64,000 bases of DNA from Rugalucina vietnamica (GCA_964017185.1 OZ024882.1:37744488-37808487); one strand, 5' to 3'; positions 11,001 to 23,900 are shown, counted from the first letter of the stretch. Made by a program: numbers and translations. The notes: a model not told the origin generated them from the sequence alone.

Positions 11001-14000
11001 ACCATGTCATTTCCTACAACACATCTGAGTACCATAATTACCTTTCATTGGCAGACCACTGAGCTTGGCTGACAGACTAAACCACTATGTCATTCCCTAC
11101 AACACATCTGAGTACCATAATTACCTTTCATTGGCAGACCGCTGAGCTTGGCTGACAGACTAAACCACCATGTCATTCCCTACAACATATCTCAGTACCA
11201 TAATTACCTTTCATTGGCAGACCACTGAGCTAGGCAGACAGACTAAACCACCATGTCATTTCCTACAACACATCTGAGTACCATAATTACCTTTCATTGG
11301 CAGACCACTGAGCTAGGCAGACAGACTAAACCACCATGTCATTCCCTACAACATATCTCAGTACCATAATTAGCTTTCATTGGCAGACCGCTGAGCTTGG
11401 CTGACAGACTAAACCACCATGTCATTCCCTACAACATATCTCAGTACCATAATTACCTTTCATTGGCAGACCACTGAGCTAGGCAGACAGACTAAACCAC
11501 CATGTCATTTCCTACAACACATCTGAGTACCATAATTACCTTTCATTGGCAGACCACTGAGCTTGGCTGACAGACTAAACCACCATGTCATTCCCTACAA
11601 CACATCTGAGTACCATAATTACCTTTCATTGGCAGACCACTGAGCTTGGCTGACAGACTAAACCACCATGTCATTTCCTGCAACATATCTGAGTACCATA
11701 ATTGCCTTTCATTGGCAGACCACTGAGCTAGGCAGACAGACTAAACCACCATGTCATTCCCTACAACATATCTCAGTACCATAATTACCTTTCATTGGCA
11801 GACCACTGAGCTTGGCTGACAGACTAAACCACCATGTCATTCCCTACAACATATCTGAGTACCATAATTACCTTTCATTGGCAGACCACTGAGCTAGGCA
11901 GACAGACTAAACCACCATGTCATTTCCTACAACACATCTGAGTACCATAATTACCTTTCATTGGCAGACCACTGAGCTTGGCTGACAGACTAAACCACCA
12001 TGTCATTCCCTACAACATATCTGAGTACCATAATTACCTTTCATTGGCAGACCACTGAGCTTGGCTGACAGACTAAACCACCATGTCATTCCCTACAACA
12101 CATCTGAGTACCATAATTACCTGTCATTGGCAGACCACTGAGCTTGGCTGACAGACTAAACCACCATGTCATTCCCTACAACATATCTCAGTACCATAAT
12201 TACCTTTCATTGGCAGACCACTGAGCTAGGCAGACAGACTAAACCACCATGTCATTTCCTACAACACATCTGAGTACCATAATTACCTTTCATTGGCAGA
12301 CCACTGAGCTTGGCTGACAGACTAAACCACCATGTCATTTCCTACAACACATCTGAGTACCATAATTACCTTTCATTGGCAGACCACTGAGCTAGGCAGA
12401 CAGACTAAACCACCATGTCATTTCCTACAACACATCTGAGTACCATAATTACCTTTCATTGGCAGACCACTGAGCTTGGCTGACAGACTAAACCACTATG
12501 TCATTCCCTACAACACATCTGAGTACCATAATTACCTTTCATTGGCAGACCACTGAGCTCAGCTGACAGACTAAACCACCATGTCATTCCCTACAACACA
12601 TCTGAGTACCATAATTACCTTTCATTGGCAGGCCACTGAGCTCAGCTGCAAACTGAACCACCATGTCATTCCAAACAACATATCTGATTACCATAACTAC
12701 CTTTCATTGGCAGACCACTGAGCTAGGCAGACAGACTAAACCACCATGTTGTTCCCTACAATATATCTGATTACCATAACTACCTTTCATTGGCAGACCA
12801 CTGAGCTCGGCTGACAGACTAAACCACCATGTCATTCCCTACAACATATCTCAGTACCATAACTACCTTTCATTGGCAGACCACTGAGCTCGGCTGACAG
12901 ACTAAACCACCATGTCATTCCTTACAACATATCTCAGTACCATAACTACCTTTCATTGGCAGACCACTGAGCTTGGTTGACAGACTACGTAAACCACCAT
13001 GTCATTCCATACAACATATCTCAGTACCATAACTACCTTTCATTGGCAGACCACTGAGCTCAGCTGACAGACTAAACCACCATGTCATTTCCTACAACAC
13101 ATCTGAGTACCATAATTACCTTTCACTGGCAGACCACTGAGCTTGGCTGACAGCCTAAACCACCATGTCATTCCATACAACATATCTGAGTACCATAATT
13201 ACCTGTCATTGGCAGACCACTGAGCTTGGCTGACAGACTAAACCACCATGTCATTCCCTACAACATATCTGATTACCATAACTACCTTTCATTGGCAGAC
13301 CACTGAGCTTGGCTGACAGACTATACCACCATGTCATTCCCTACAACATATCTGAGTACCATAACTACCTTTCATTGGCAGACCACTGAGCTTGGCTGAC
13401 AGACTATACCACCATGTCATTTCCTACTACATATCTGATTACCATAACTACCTTTCATTGGCAGACCACTGAGCTAGGCAGACAGACTAAACCACCATGT
13501 CATTCCCTACAACATATCTGATTACCATAACTACCTTTCATTGGCAGACCACTGAGCTTGGCTGACAGACTATACCACCATGTCATTCCCTACAACACAA
13601 ATGAGTACCATAATTACCTTTCATTGGCAGACCACTGAGCTTGGACTCCTCCTTGTGGTGGAATCATGAATTAAGTCCGTTCAGCCCGGCATGACGAAAA
13701 ACTGCCACTTTCTACTACTACTACTACCACTGAGCTTGGCTGACAGACTAAACCACCATGTCATTCCCTACAACACATCTGAGTACCATAATTAGCTTTC
13801 ATTGGCAGACCACTGAGCTTGGCTGACAGACTAAACCACCATGTCATTCCCTACAACATATCTGATTACCATAACTACCTTTCATTGGCAGACCACTGAG
13901 CTAGGCAGACAGACTAAACCACCATGTTGTTCCCTACAACATATCTGATTACCATAACTACCTTTCATTGGCAGACCACTGAGCTCGGCTGACAGACTAA

Positions 14001-15667
14001 ACCACCATGTTGTTCCCTACAACATATCTGAGTACCATAATTGCCTTTCGTTGGCAGAGCACTGAGCTTGGCTGACAGACTAAACCACCATGTCATTTCC
14101 TACAACACATCTGAGTACCATAATTACCTTTCATTGGCAGACCACTGAGCTAGGCAGACAGACTAAACCACCATGTTGTTCCCTACAACATATCTGATTA
14201 CCATAACTACCTTTCATTGGCAGACCACTGAGCTCGGCTGACAGACTAAACCACCATGTTGTTCCCTACAACATATCTGATTACCATAACTACCTTTCAT
14301 TGGCAGACCACTGAGCTAGGCAGACAGACTAAACCACCATGTTGTTCCCTACAACATATCTGATTACCATAACTACCTTTCATTGGCAGACCACTGAGCT
14401 AGGCAGACAGACTAAACCACCATGTTGTTCCCTACAACATATCTGATTACCATAACTACCTTTCATTGGCAGACCACTGAGCTAGGCAGACAGACTAAAC
14501 CACCATGTCGTTCCCTACAACATATCTGATTACCATAACTACCTTTCATTGGCAGACCACTGAGCTAGGCAGACAGACTAAACCACCATGTTGTTCCCTA
14601 CAACATATCTGATTACCATAACTACCTTTCATTGGCAGACCACTGAGCTTGGCTGACAGACTAAACCACCATGTCATTTCCTACTACATATCTGAGTACC
14701 ATAATTACCTTTCATTGGCAGACCACTGAGCTTGGCTGACAGACTAAACCACCATGTTGTTCCCTACAACATATCTGATTACCATAACTACCTTTCATTG
14801 GCAGACCACTGAGCTTGGCTGACAGACTAAACCACCATGTCATTTCCTACTACATATCTGAGTACCATAATTACCTTTCATTGGCAGACCACTGAGCTTG
14901 GCTGACAGACTAAACCACCATGTTGTTCCCTACAACACATCTGAGTACCATAATTACCTTTCGTTGGCAGAGCACTGAGCTCGGCTGACAGACTACACCA
15001 CCATGTCATTCCCTACAACATATCTGAGTACCACTGAGTACCACCTTTCATTGGCAGGCCACTGAGCTCAGCTGCAAACTGAACCACTATGTCATTCCAA
15101 ACAACATATCTGATTACCATAACTACCTTTCATTGGCAGACCACTGAGCTAGGCAGACAGACTAAACCACCATGTTGTTCCCTACAACATATCTGATTAC
15201 CATAACTACCTTTCATTGGCAGACCACTGAGCTAGGCAGACAGACTAAACCACCATGTTGTTCCCTACAACATATCTCAGTACCATAATTACCTTTCATT
15301 GGCAGACCACTGAGCTCAGCTGACAGACTAAACCACCATGTCATTCCTTACAACATATCTGATTACCATAACTACCTTTCATTGGCAGACCACTGAGCTT
15401 GGCTGACAGACTACGTAAACCACCATGTCATTTCCTACTACATATCTGAGTACCATAACTACCTTTCATTGGCAGACCACTGAGCTTGGCTGACAGACTA
15501 AACCACCATGTCATTTCCTACTACATATCTGATTACCATAACTACCTTTCATTGGCAGACCACTGAGCTTGGCTGACAGACTACGTAAACCACCATGTCA
15601 TTTCCTACTACATATCTTAGTACCATAACTACCTTTCATTGGCAGACCACTGAGCTCCGCTGACAGA
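8086..15667 (-). repeat. 83-bp tandem array built from the E10 donor junction
   Basis: About 90 copies of an 83-bp unit. Read on the gene strand each unit contains GGTTTAG, a 35-nt block matching the last 35 nt of E10 (opening TCTGTCAGC, closing CCAATGAAAG), the donor GTAATTATGG or GTAACTATGG, then about 40 nt of intron. The genuine exon end (15633-15667) is the terminal copy. Variants (AGCTTGGCTGAC versus AGCTAGGCAGAC; CATTCCC versus TTGTTCC) recur in blocks: markers at 10260/11668, 10710/12121 and 11082/12492 are spaced about 1410 bp, equal to 17 units, so a higher-order duplication is present. An 82-bp retroposed fragment interrupts it at 13645. No variable spacers, so not CRISPR-like. Confidence 0.95.
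13645..13726 (+). mobile_element. Short retroposed fragment with (CTA)n tail
   Basis: An 82-bp sequence foreign to the array opens ACTCCTCCTTGTGGTGGAAT and ends in five CTA repeats. It is bounded by exact 13-bp copies of CCACTGAGCTTGG (13632-13644 and 13727-13739). TSD plus simple-repeat tail indicate a truncated LINE- or SINE-type insertion; the family is unknown to me. Confidence 0.75.
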
Positions 15668-15815
15668 CTGGTTAGCTGTGGATTCTGTTCCAGATTGAGT
15701 TCCTTGAGAGACCAAATGTTCTTTATATCGTCAGGTATAAACTTGAGGTTATGGTACTTCAGAGTCAGTGACTTAAGAGTCTTGATCTTGAGAACTGTTG
15801 GTGGAATACCACCCG
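15633..15815 (-). CDS. Roco gene exon E10: LRR segment leading to Roc
   Basis: The 183-nt exon has acceptor TTTTCCAG and donor GTAGTTATGG, phase 1 in and out, 60 complete codons. It reads TGGIPPTVLKIKTLKSL, then repeat-like YHNLKFIPDDIKNIWSL and LKELNLEQNPQLTSL, ending SAELSGLPMK. These are LRRs preceding the GTPase. Its last 35 nt (15633-15667) and donor are the terminal unit of the 83-bp array that occupies the next intron, so about 90 near copies of this donor lie downstream in the transcript. Confidence 0.9.
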
Positions 15816-16935
15816 CTGGAAAACAATGGAATCATATAGTTTAAGAGGATAATTTCTTAGCATAAATGTCAGTTTTTTTGTTGTTGATTTTTTAAATAAG
15901 TCATGCATTATAAATGATGCAATATTTGTGAGAAAAGTGATTCCAGTGCTTGCCTTGATAATTAATATAGTAACTTTTAAGGTAGAAACTGGTGCAATTT
16001 TAAATGCCTATTGGTTTGTGTAGCCACTGTACAAACCCACAATTTTTCCAAAACAAAGCATACCAGAGGACTCACCTGAGATCCGAGATATACACCAATA
16101 GAGTTGTTTGAATATAATGATCATATAAATAGCCCCAGGGCAAGGCCAGAATAATCCCTGGTGTCATTTTTTTTTTTTTTTTTCAAAATCATAAATATTC
16201 TGTTGATTTGCCCATTTCTTGAAAGTTTTTCCTTCAATGACATTATAACAGCTTTCTGCATACATGATCTAAGTTGACCTTGCAATAAAATATGTCAAGG
16301 TCAACATTGGGTCATGATTTCTAGATACATTGTAGTACTCTAGTCCAAACTAATACATGTCAAGTTTCGTTGCAATAGGTTCAGTAGTTTGGGAGAAGAA
16401 AATTTTGAAAAGTTTTTACCATAAATGGGCATAGCGGCCATCTTGGTCATGTCACTTGGATTATTTATAAACACAATAGTTCCCCTTCTTGATGCTAAAA
16501 TTTGACTTTGACTGGCCCAACCGATTCAGAAAAGAAGATCTTTAAATATTATGGTTATATGATTACATGTGTATTGCCCCATAGTGGGGGCAGACTAATC
16601 AGTGGGTTCCATTATTTTTCAGAATCTTAAATCTTCAGTCCATTTTCCCATTTCCTGCAATTTTTTTCTTCAAATGATATTAGAACAATTTTCCCCATCG
16701 AAATGCATGAGCAACCCATGTTGACTTGTCGTAAAATTTGTCAAATCATCAGAGGGTCATGATTTAAAACATATTCTGTACCTTAATTTTTACGACAATT
16801 AGGTATTTACCCACCCTTTTTCATATAATTTCTGAAATCTTACTCGGGGATGTTCAATGATGTTACCCACTCTGGTAAAATGGAAAACAATTGGGGAAAA
16901 ATGATCTCAAATAAAATATTATTTTGGTATGAAAA

Positions 16936-17303
16936 GGTACAAGTAGGCAAAGATCAGGAAAAGGCGCAATCAGAAAGAGATTCCCACTCCAAAAACCGAG
17001 GTGGGAAAAAACCAAACTAACAATCAGGCACTTATACCATGAAACATATCGTAAGCCGAATTAGCAGCTATTTTCCCAATAGGTGGCCACTCTGTTACCT
17101 TAACTTAATTAAAAATATGAAAACATACATAAGGCGCCAACAGCACAAAAAAAATTTTAAACACCAAGACATAAAACAAAAAGAACCACCACAGAAGTAT
17201 CGCCTTGGAACGATCAGTAACACAAAGTTACTGGCGGGCTTAAACAGGTTTTACAGGATCCTAACCTCACCCTCAGCTTCTGCAGTGGTTCATAACATTT
17301 AGT
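16936..17303 (-). repeat. Repeat F, copy 2 (inverted)
   Basis: Reverse-complement copy of 2956-3321, from ACTAAATGTTATG at 17303 to GTACC at 16936, with moderate divergence. The 87-codon plus-strand frame here is antisense to the repeat and has no recognisable product. Confidence 0.7.
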
Positions 17304-17479
17304 AAGTTCTTCGGTCCTCGTGGTGAATCTCTAACTAGTCAATGAATCATCAAGAACAAACAAATAAATCATGATAAACATCCTGATGAAGTGTTTATTT
17401 ATTTTTTTATCATTCATTTATTAAAGCTTTTTTTAAGATATTGTACTGAACTAAAGGGGCAAAATGAAGCCAAAAGTAC

Positions 17480-17760
17480 ATAGAGTTTAACATTTCTACC
17501 TCAAAACAAAGACATCACTCATTGTCAATGAATTGTAGATGATTTGCATGTGCTGCAGATCAGGGTCATTATGGTTTTACCAACTTTCTCAATGATGTCA
17601 GCCCAGCCTGGGTTCTTTGAAAAGCTCAACAGTCTCACATTCACTGACCAAGTGGTTCTGAGTCTCATCATTATCAGGTATTGCAAGTAAATGCTTAAGG
17701 ACATGCTGGAAACCAGTGTCACTGCTAGGTAGCGCTTATGCATTGACGAACTGGAAACAT
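17480..17760 (-). pseudogene. Exon-like fragment with two compensating frame breaks
   Basis: The minus strand shows coding-like stretches in two frames: one ends near 17620 (with VLKHLLAIPDNDETQNHL), then GWADIIEKVGKT in the next frame, then NHNDPDLQHMQIIYNSL back in the first. Possible acceptors (TTTCCAG, CTAGCAG) precede it and a donor-like GAGGTAGAAA follows. It is not needed by the Roco gene, since E9 joins E10 in phase without it. It lies inside a pearl-like element. The order of motifs weakly recalls the helical FH3 region of formins, but this is a guess. It may be a captured or retroposed gene piece, or a decayed exon. Confidence 0.35.
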
Positions 17761-18033
17761 AATAAACTCAGTACAGATAAAAACTTTGAATTTTCCCGGA
17801 ATAGCGTATCATAGATTTTTTTTATGTTTTCCTATAGATGCTTTAAGTAAAATTTAACTTTGATTGGCCAAGGGGTTTCAGAGAAGATCTTTGAAAATGG
17901 AAGAGGAGGACAAGGACAAGGATGGATGGATGGATGGAAGCCGGGTGTCTACCTAACCCATAAGCTCACCTGTGAGACTTCGGCTCAGGTGAGCTCAAAT
18001 GTTAAGATATGGAAGGATAAGAATAGAACTTAC

Positions 18034-18169
18034 TTTCAGTGAATTCCAATGAGCCAGCACCAAATCTCTGGTATTTCTTACACAGCACATCATTGAGTTG
18101 TACGACTTCATCAGCTGTCAAAGTGCTGGACTCATCAACATCAACTGTCTTGAACAGTTCTTGTCTCTC
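18034..18169 (-). CDS. Roco gene exon E9: EF-hand-like loop
   Basis: The 136-nt exon has acceptor GTATTTCAG and donor GTAAGTTC, phase 0 in and phase 1 out, 45 codons. It encodes ERQELFKTV, then the 12-residue loop DVDESSTLTADE, then VVQLNDVLCKKY. Loop positions 1, 3, 5 and 12 are D, D, S and E with a hydrophobic residue at 8, as in a calcium-binding EF-hand, although position 6 is S rather than the usual G. The flanks look like E and F helices. The acceptor and first ~30 nt are the template of the 55-bp array that fills the intron upstream. E9 joins E10 directly in phase. A single EF-hand between LRR segments and Roc is unusual. Confidence 0.88.
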
Positions 18170-18427
18170 CTGAAATACATAACCCATATACAGGAGTTAC
18201 AGTCTTACACAATGCTTGTCTATGTTGAAATACACACCACATAAACATGAGTTACAGTCTTAAACAGTTACTGTCTCTCCTGAAATACATACCCCATATA
18301 CATGAGTTACAGTCTTAAACAGTTCTTGTCCCTCCTGAAATACATACCCCAATAACAGGAGTTACAGTCATAAACAGTTCTTGTCCCTCCTGAAATGCAT
18401 ACCCCAATAACAGGAGTTACATTTGTA
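18170..18427 (-). repeat. 55-bp acceptor array, block a (next to E9)
   Basis: About four to five copies of the 55-bp unit directly adjoin the E9 acceptor. Each contains a T-rich stretch ending TTTCAG followed by a GAGGGACAAGAACTGT-like copy of the start of E9. The first copies are the most diverged. The array is cut here by a TIR element (18433-19635). Confidence 0.9.
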
Positions 18428-18432
18428 CAGTC

Positions 18433-19635
18433 CAGGACCGGATCCAGACTTTAGTGTCCTGGTAATATCACAGCAGGTGACTAACAGTGACTAAGATAAC
18501 AGTAGGAATCATGACCAAAAGACTGGTTATTGACATCTGGCAGTAATAGCTGTGCCAATGATACACATTTTTTCTTAATTTTGTGCAAAAAATGGCTTAA
18601 GGATGTTCGCTGCCAATGAAAAAGTATTCAAACTTTTTTTTCTAATTCCAAATTACAACACAAGACATTTGAAAACAAAATAAGTATAGGGTAGTGTGCA
18701 TTTTTTTCGAGCTACAGGCCTGTGAATGAGACCTCTGAACACTATGCTTTAAATTTAGTAAAATTAATTTAATTTTCAATCCTTTGGAACATACCTGTCT
18801 TGAACAAAAATACACATAGAATGCTTTCAAAAGTCATAATATTTACGTAATGCAGACTATTGTGAACCAAAAGCAATGAAAAATTTGGAACTTGAAGTGA
18901 ATGACAAATTTCTACGTGTCGTTTACCAACCCTACCCCCATACTTGAAAAGTCGGAAAAAAATCAATATTTTGAAATGTGCCAAACCCATATTTGTGGAT
19001 TCAAAATTTTTCTTGTATTTTCACACAAGATAGGTTTGAATAAAAGAAAGAAATATATAGGGTAGTGTGCATATATGAGAGTACCAACAACTTGAAAATT
19101 GCCATTTTAAGCCTTTTTTCGTCTGTTTTGTTTCTTAAAGCCCATTTCATAAAACCACCCAAAATTTTAAAACTAGCACACCAAAGACAGAAAGACCGAC
19201 TTAGAAGACCATATACACATATACTGCTGCTAAAACAAACATCGAACTAATGCAATTTAATTGAAGATGCATGATATATAAGTTTAATCTACCCTACCCC
19301 CTAAATTTTACAGACAACTAAAATTTTCTGAAAAGTTGCAGAAAATGGGGTGAAAAAATGAAGTTCCTTAGAATGACAATTTTCATGGCTCATTCAATGC
19401 ATATTAACACTATGTATCCAAATATAAAATATTAGGAAAATATCTGCAACCGTTTTCGAGATATTCAACAAAAGAAAAACCGGAAGTTCCGAAATGTCAA
19501 ATGTTAGCAGCGAACATCCTTAATAAAATATTTTTTGCATGGTGTCTGGGGGGGGTGGGTGGGGTGGGGGTGGGGGGGGGGGGCATGAGCCCCAATGCCC
19601 CCGGCCCCCCCCCCCCCCCTCTAGATCCGGGCCTG
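18433..19635. mobile_element. TIR element (hAT-like ends) with nested TTAA element
   Basis: Ends are CAGGACCGGATCCAGA and the reverse complement of CAGGCCCGGATCTAGA, 16-bp TIRs with two mismatches. Both flanks carry CAGTC, from the disrupted array unit; an 8-bp hAT duplication is not fully preserved. Only about 280 bp is its own sequence, including adjoining G-rich and C-rich tracts (19545-19620). The remainder is element A. No transposase. Confidence 0.65.
18601..19519 (+). mobile_element. Element A: TTAA-site TIR element, 919 bp
   Basis: TIRs GGATGTTCGCTGC / GCAGCGAACATCC (approximately) are flanked by TTAA at 18597-18600 and 19520-19523. TTAA duplication is typical of piggyBac and Kolobok elements. 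No reading frame encodes a recognisable transposase. Element B (20963-25819) is the same family in opposite orientation, so A also shows how B looked before the nested insertion. Confidence 0.85.
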
Positions 19636-19640
19636 CAGTC

Positions 19641-19793
19641 TTAAACATTTCTTGTCCCTCTTGAAATACATACCCCAATAACAGGAGTTACAGTCTTAAA
19701 CAGTTCTTGTCCCTCCTGAAAATATACTCCAATAACAGGAGTTACAGTCTTAAACAGTTCATGTCCCTCCTGAAAAACATACCTAAACTAGAA
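19641..19793 (-). repeat. 55-bp acceptor array, block b
   Basis: About three 55-bp units survive between two insertions, showing the array was continuous before the mobile elements arrived. The right border is the start of element E. Confidence 0.9.
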
Positions 19794-20940
19794 AAAGTGC
19801 CTTGAGAGGCACGTATACCCCCGGCTGGTAGCTCCCCACCCTGACCCCTAAGCCCACCGCGCCCGACCCAGACATGTTCACTGACACATTGAATCTCAAT
19901 TCCCGAATTAAAAAGAGCACCCTCAACAAGTAAATCTTAAAAATTTGAATTTGCAAAAAGTAATGTCTAAAAGAATTGACAGGTGTGTGTGTGGGGGGGG
20001 GGGGGGGGGGAGAGTGTAGTAGAATGACAGACTATTATAGAGCAGTATACAGAGCTGACTTGTATACTCAATCTAGGACTTGATCGCGGACATTGAGGGT
20101 CAGGTCCTCGGTCCTAGATGGAAAATAGAATGTCATTCTTTAAAAATTAATATTAATAAAAAATAATATGAGATGTCCTGGATCTTAACCTCTAGCCCCA
20201 CCCTGGGCATGGAACCTAGTGTGTTATGTCATTAGGAACAAGGCAAACCTTATAGAGTACCTATGGTGCAAGTATGAATGATTTCTAAACATAGCGGTTA
20301 AAAAAAAGTACAGAAAATACAATTTTTAAAGATGTTCTAGATTTTGACCTCTAGCCCCACCCCCCGCACATGGACCCTAGAGTCTGAACCTTACACAGTA
20401 CCTATGGTCTAAGCATGAATGCTTTCTGACAAGACTTATTGGATGTCAAGAAAATAGACTAACAGAAAATTTATCATGGTCTCTATCATATTATAAATGT
20501 GTCCTAGATTTTGACCTTTAGCCCCACCCCTGGGGATGGTACCATTGATATTGAAAGAAAACCCTATAGGGCATCTATGAACTAAATAAGAATACATTCC
20601 TATGATTGTTTGTTAAGATATGGACTTAGAGAAGAAACAGTAACATTGTAAACAGCACATTTTAAAGGTGACCTAGATTATGACCTCCAGCCCCACCCCC
20701 TGGGCATGGACCCTGGGGCCCGACCTCATGGAAATAAAGCAAACCCTATAGGGTACCTATGGTCCAAATATGAATAGTTTCTGACCATTGGTTTATGAGA
20801 TATACACCTCTAGAGAAACTTTAACCAAAACTTTGACATAAATTCTATTAACGAACGAAAAAACGAACGAACAAACATACGAACGGACGAACGGAAAAGC
20901 GAAAGCTATATACCCGTCGGAATAAATGCCGGGGGGTATA
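19794..20940 (+). mobile_element. Family II pearl-like element E, ~1.15 kb
   Basis: It begins TAAACTAGAAAAAGTGCC with 5' hairpin GTGCCTTGAGAGGCAC, then TATACCCCCGGC, and ends GCCGGGGGGTATA: a subterminal inverted repeat. The core has about four degenerate ~165-bp units sharing TAGCCCCACCC and ATGGACCCTAG-like phrases. A (CGAACGAA)-type microsatellite precedes the 3' end. The layout matches the 35279-40590 element. Non-coding. It splits a 55-bp unit. Confidence 0.7.
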
Positions 20941-20962
20941 ATAACAGGAGTAACAGTCTTAA

Positions 20963-23900
20963 GGATGTTCACTGCTAACATTTGACATTTCGGAACTTCC
21001 GTTTTTTCTTTTGTTGAATATCTCGTAAACGGTTGCAGATATTTTCCTAATATTTTACATTTGGATACATATTGATGATATGCATTGAATGAGCCATGAA
21101 AATTGTCAATCTAAGAAACTTCATTTTTTCACCCCATTTTCTGCAACTTTTCAGAAAATTTTAGTTGTCAGTAAAATTTAGGGGGTAGGGTAGATTAAAC
21201 TTGAATATTATATATCTTCAAATTAATTGCACTAGTTTGATGTTTATTTTAGCTGCAGTATATGTATACACGGTCTTCTAAGTCAGTCTTTGTGTCTTTA
21301 GTGTGCTGGTTTTAAAATTTTAGATGGTTTTATGAAATGGGCTTTAAGAAACAAAACGGCCGAAAAAAGGCTGAAAATGGCGATTTTCAAGTTGTTGGTT
21401 CTCTCTTATATGCACACTACCCTATATATTTCATTCTTTTATTCGAACAATATTACCACGTTCTACGTTGTGTGAAAATACAAGAAAAAGTTTGAATCAA
21501 CAAATATGGGTTTGGCACATTTCAAAATATTGAGTTTTTCCGACTTTTCAAGTATGGGGGTAGGGTTGGAAAATGAATCGTAAAATTATGTCATCCACTT
21601 CAAGTTGCAAATTCTTCTATGCTTTTGCTCCAAAAAAGTCTTATAGTCGGCCGTGCTTAATTTCTAGGGCCTCTAGAAAAAAGTTTTGATGGCATTTTTT
21701 GTTAATGCTCGGCATCCATGTTAGAAATGTTCTTTGGGGTATGACAAAGTGTCCCAGGGCGGATGCCGCATCTGAATCTTCGAATTAAGGTCATGGTAAG
21801 GTCAAAGGTCAACTAGGTGCATTTCGGTTTTAAAATCTCTGTTTTAGAATCTAATTTGTCATAAATATTATTTTATCAAAGTCTAACTGTGATTAATATG
21901 CTCAAAACCAGCCATGCAGTAATAGAAATAATAAACAAAACAATTTTAGGAATATAGTTCCTATTATGGGATAGATACAAGTACAGCTTTTGCCAAAATC
22001 ATTCAGTCAGAGTAGCTTGCACAATGTTTGTAGTAATATTTGTAGTCACGAATTGCAGATCCATTTTTCTTTACAAATTTAAATGCTATTTAGAAGTAAC
22101 GATGATCTTTCCTAGTAATAACAACACCTAGCCGCACCGACATATAGAGAACGCTACAAAAGCTAGATTTAAAACAATTTGCATTGCTGACGTATATCAA
22201 ACGTTCCAATTCATTGCAAATTAAAATGACCCTGGGGCTAATTTGACCTAACTTGCACCCCCGGACAATTTTTCATGGGTGCCAAATCGTTCATTGGGAC
22301 CTCTGAAATGCAAAGAGTTTTTGTCGTACACGATAAACTCAATTGCATTTTGAAAAATGCAGTATTTCCATGGCAACTGCTAACGTGATTCATTAGCATG
22401 AGCGTGTTCCTACAAAATTGATCACAGTTCTGCTGTTGCTAGTCCTAGACCTCTGAATCTGGTCTCGTGTTAACGCTGAGGCATAGGCCTTTCAACGCGT
22501 GGTAAGTACTGCAAATTAACTAATTTGCATATTCATGAATGTTAATGAAAACATTCGAAATGATTTAAACTGGTTATATATCCACGAATAAACTATTTTT
22601 AATCCTAAATTATCATTATCACTGTTACTGCACCAGTAAAACAGTATAATGAAAAAAATATTTATGTCATGGGCATATATGATAATAGTCTCATTTGTAT
22701 ATTCATGAATATTGATTAAAATGTTGAACATCTGGGCAAAGCAAGGGAAAATCTATTCCCATTTAAGGATTTTATGTAGGTTATATAAGATATTCCTTGC
22801 ACTTTAGGACAATTCTCATGCTGCCAGTTTGGCCCGAGGGACCACCTAAATGCCATAGAATATTGCTGTCCTCAACAATGAGCACATTTGCATGATGGGA
22901 AATTACATAGTTTCCACGCCCACTCCCTATAACGTGATTCTAAAGTATGGTATGAACGTACAAACAAACTCATATCCCACCAAGAATATGCTCTAAGATA
23001 CTTTGATTGGTCTGATAGTAATGCATTGACATAGCAATTTAACATATAAACATAATATTCAAATCATTGAACTTACTTAATCTTGAATATTAATGAAGAA
23101 AATAAGATAAGATATTGAGTATACATACAAAATCACTTGTTCAAGGGCTGTGAATAAATCTAGGATACTGAAAGAGGTATCAAATGAATGTTATGACAAT
23201 GTATATAATTATTATTAATCACTCTGAAGTCTGATAAAGGAGTAATCTGATCTTCAATCTCATGAATATTAATGAAAATCTAAGAAATATGAGAGAAAAA
23301 AATGAACAAAATAAACACGTTAATCTACAAAATGACTTGTATCTCGGCACAAAAAACGCTAAGGTCCTAAAAGTGGTATCAAGTGGTTGCTTAGGTAATA
23401 TTAAAGCACTTAATCTAAAATATGTAAGTTATTGGATTTTTTTCATGACCATTGATAAAATCATTAGAAATTGAAGTAAAAATACGGAAGAATTAAGAAG
23501 GAAACCATGTAAAGCACATGTATCTTGGTTACTGATAGACCCTAGAGTGTTGTTTTTTGGAATCAAATGATTTCTAAGACTGCAATTGGACTCCAATGAT
23601 TGCAAGGACAATGTTTATTGCATATATCATGTAATCAGATATATAAATCATAAAATATTTTGTATGGACATGAATAAGGACTTTATGAATTAGAAAACAT
23701 TCACCAAAAATGAAGTGGGAATACCAACAAAATTACTTTTATCTCGGCTTCAAATGCCCTGAGAGCCTTGAAAATGGTATCAGTATAATGCTATATCAAT
23801 GTACTATTGCCATATAGTCTTATAGATAAACCATATTATATTGAATATTGTAAATGCTATGTAAGATACGAACAAAATAATGAAAATTACAGAAAATTGA

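Larger units (their letters stand above)
16063..17997 (+). mobile_element. Pearl/HINE-like element, family I, copy 2
   Basis: It starts CCAGAGGACTCACCTGAGAT (internal palindrome partly lost) and ends in a hairpin around GACTTCGGCTC, then AGGTGAGCTC, a variant of the usual CTAA. The core carries the family phrases (GACCTTG, GGCGGCCATCTTGGTCATG in variant form, TTGGCCAAG). Repeat F (inverted, 16936-17303) and an exon-like segment (about 17480-17760) interrupt it. 15816-16062 holds nothing recognised. Confidence 0.6.

Noticed and set aside
8086..15667. CRISPR-like appearance of regular repeats
   Set aside because: Units are contiguous near-identical copies with no unique spacers, lie in a eukaryotic intron, and match an exon end.
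17039..17302. 87-codon plus-strand frame
   Set aside because: Antisense to repeat F, not open in the other copy, no recognisable product.
17480..17760. Additional Roco exon between E9 and E10
   Set aside because: E9 (phase 1 out) joins E10 (phase 1 in) perfectly, and this segment has internal frame breaks.
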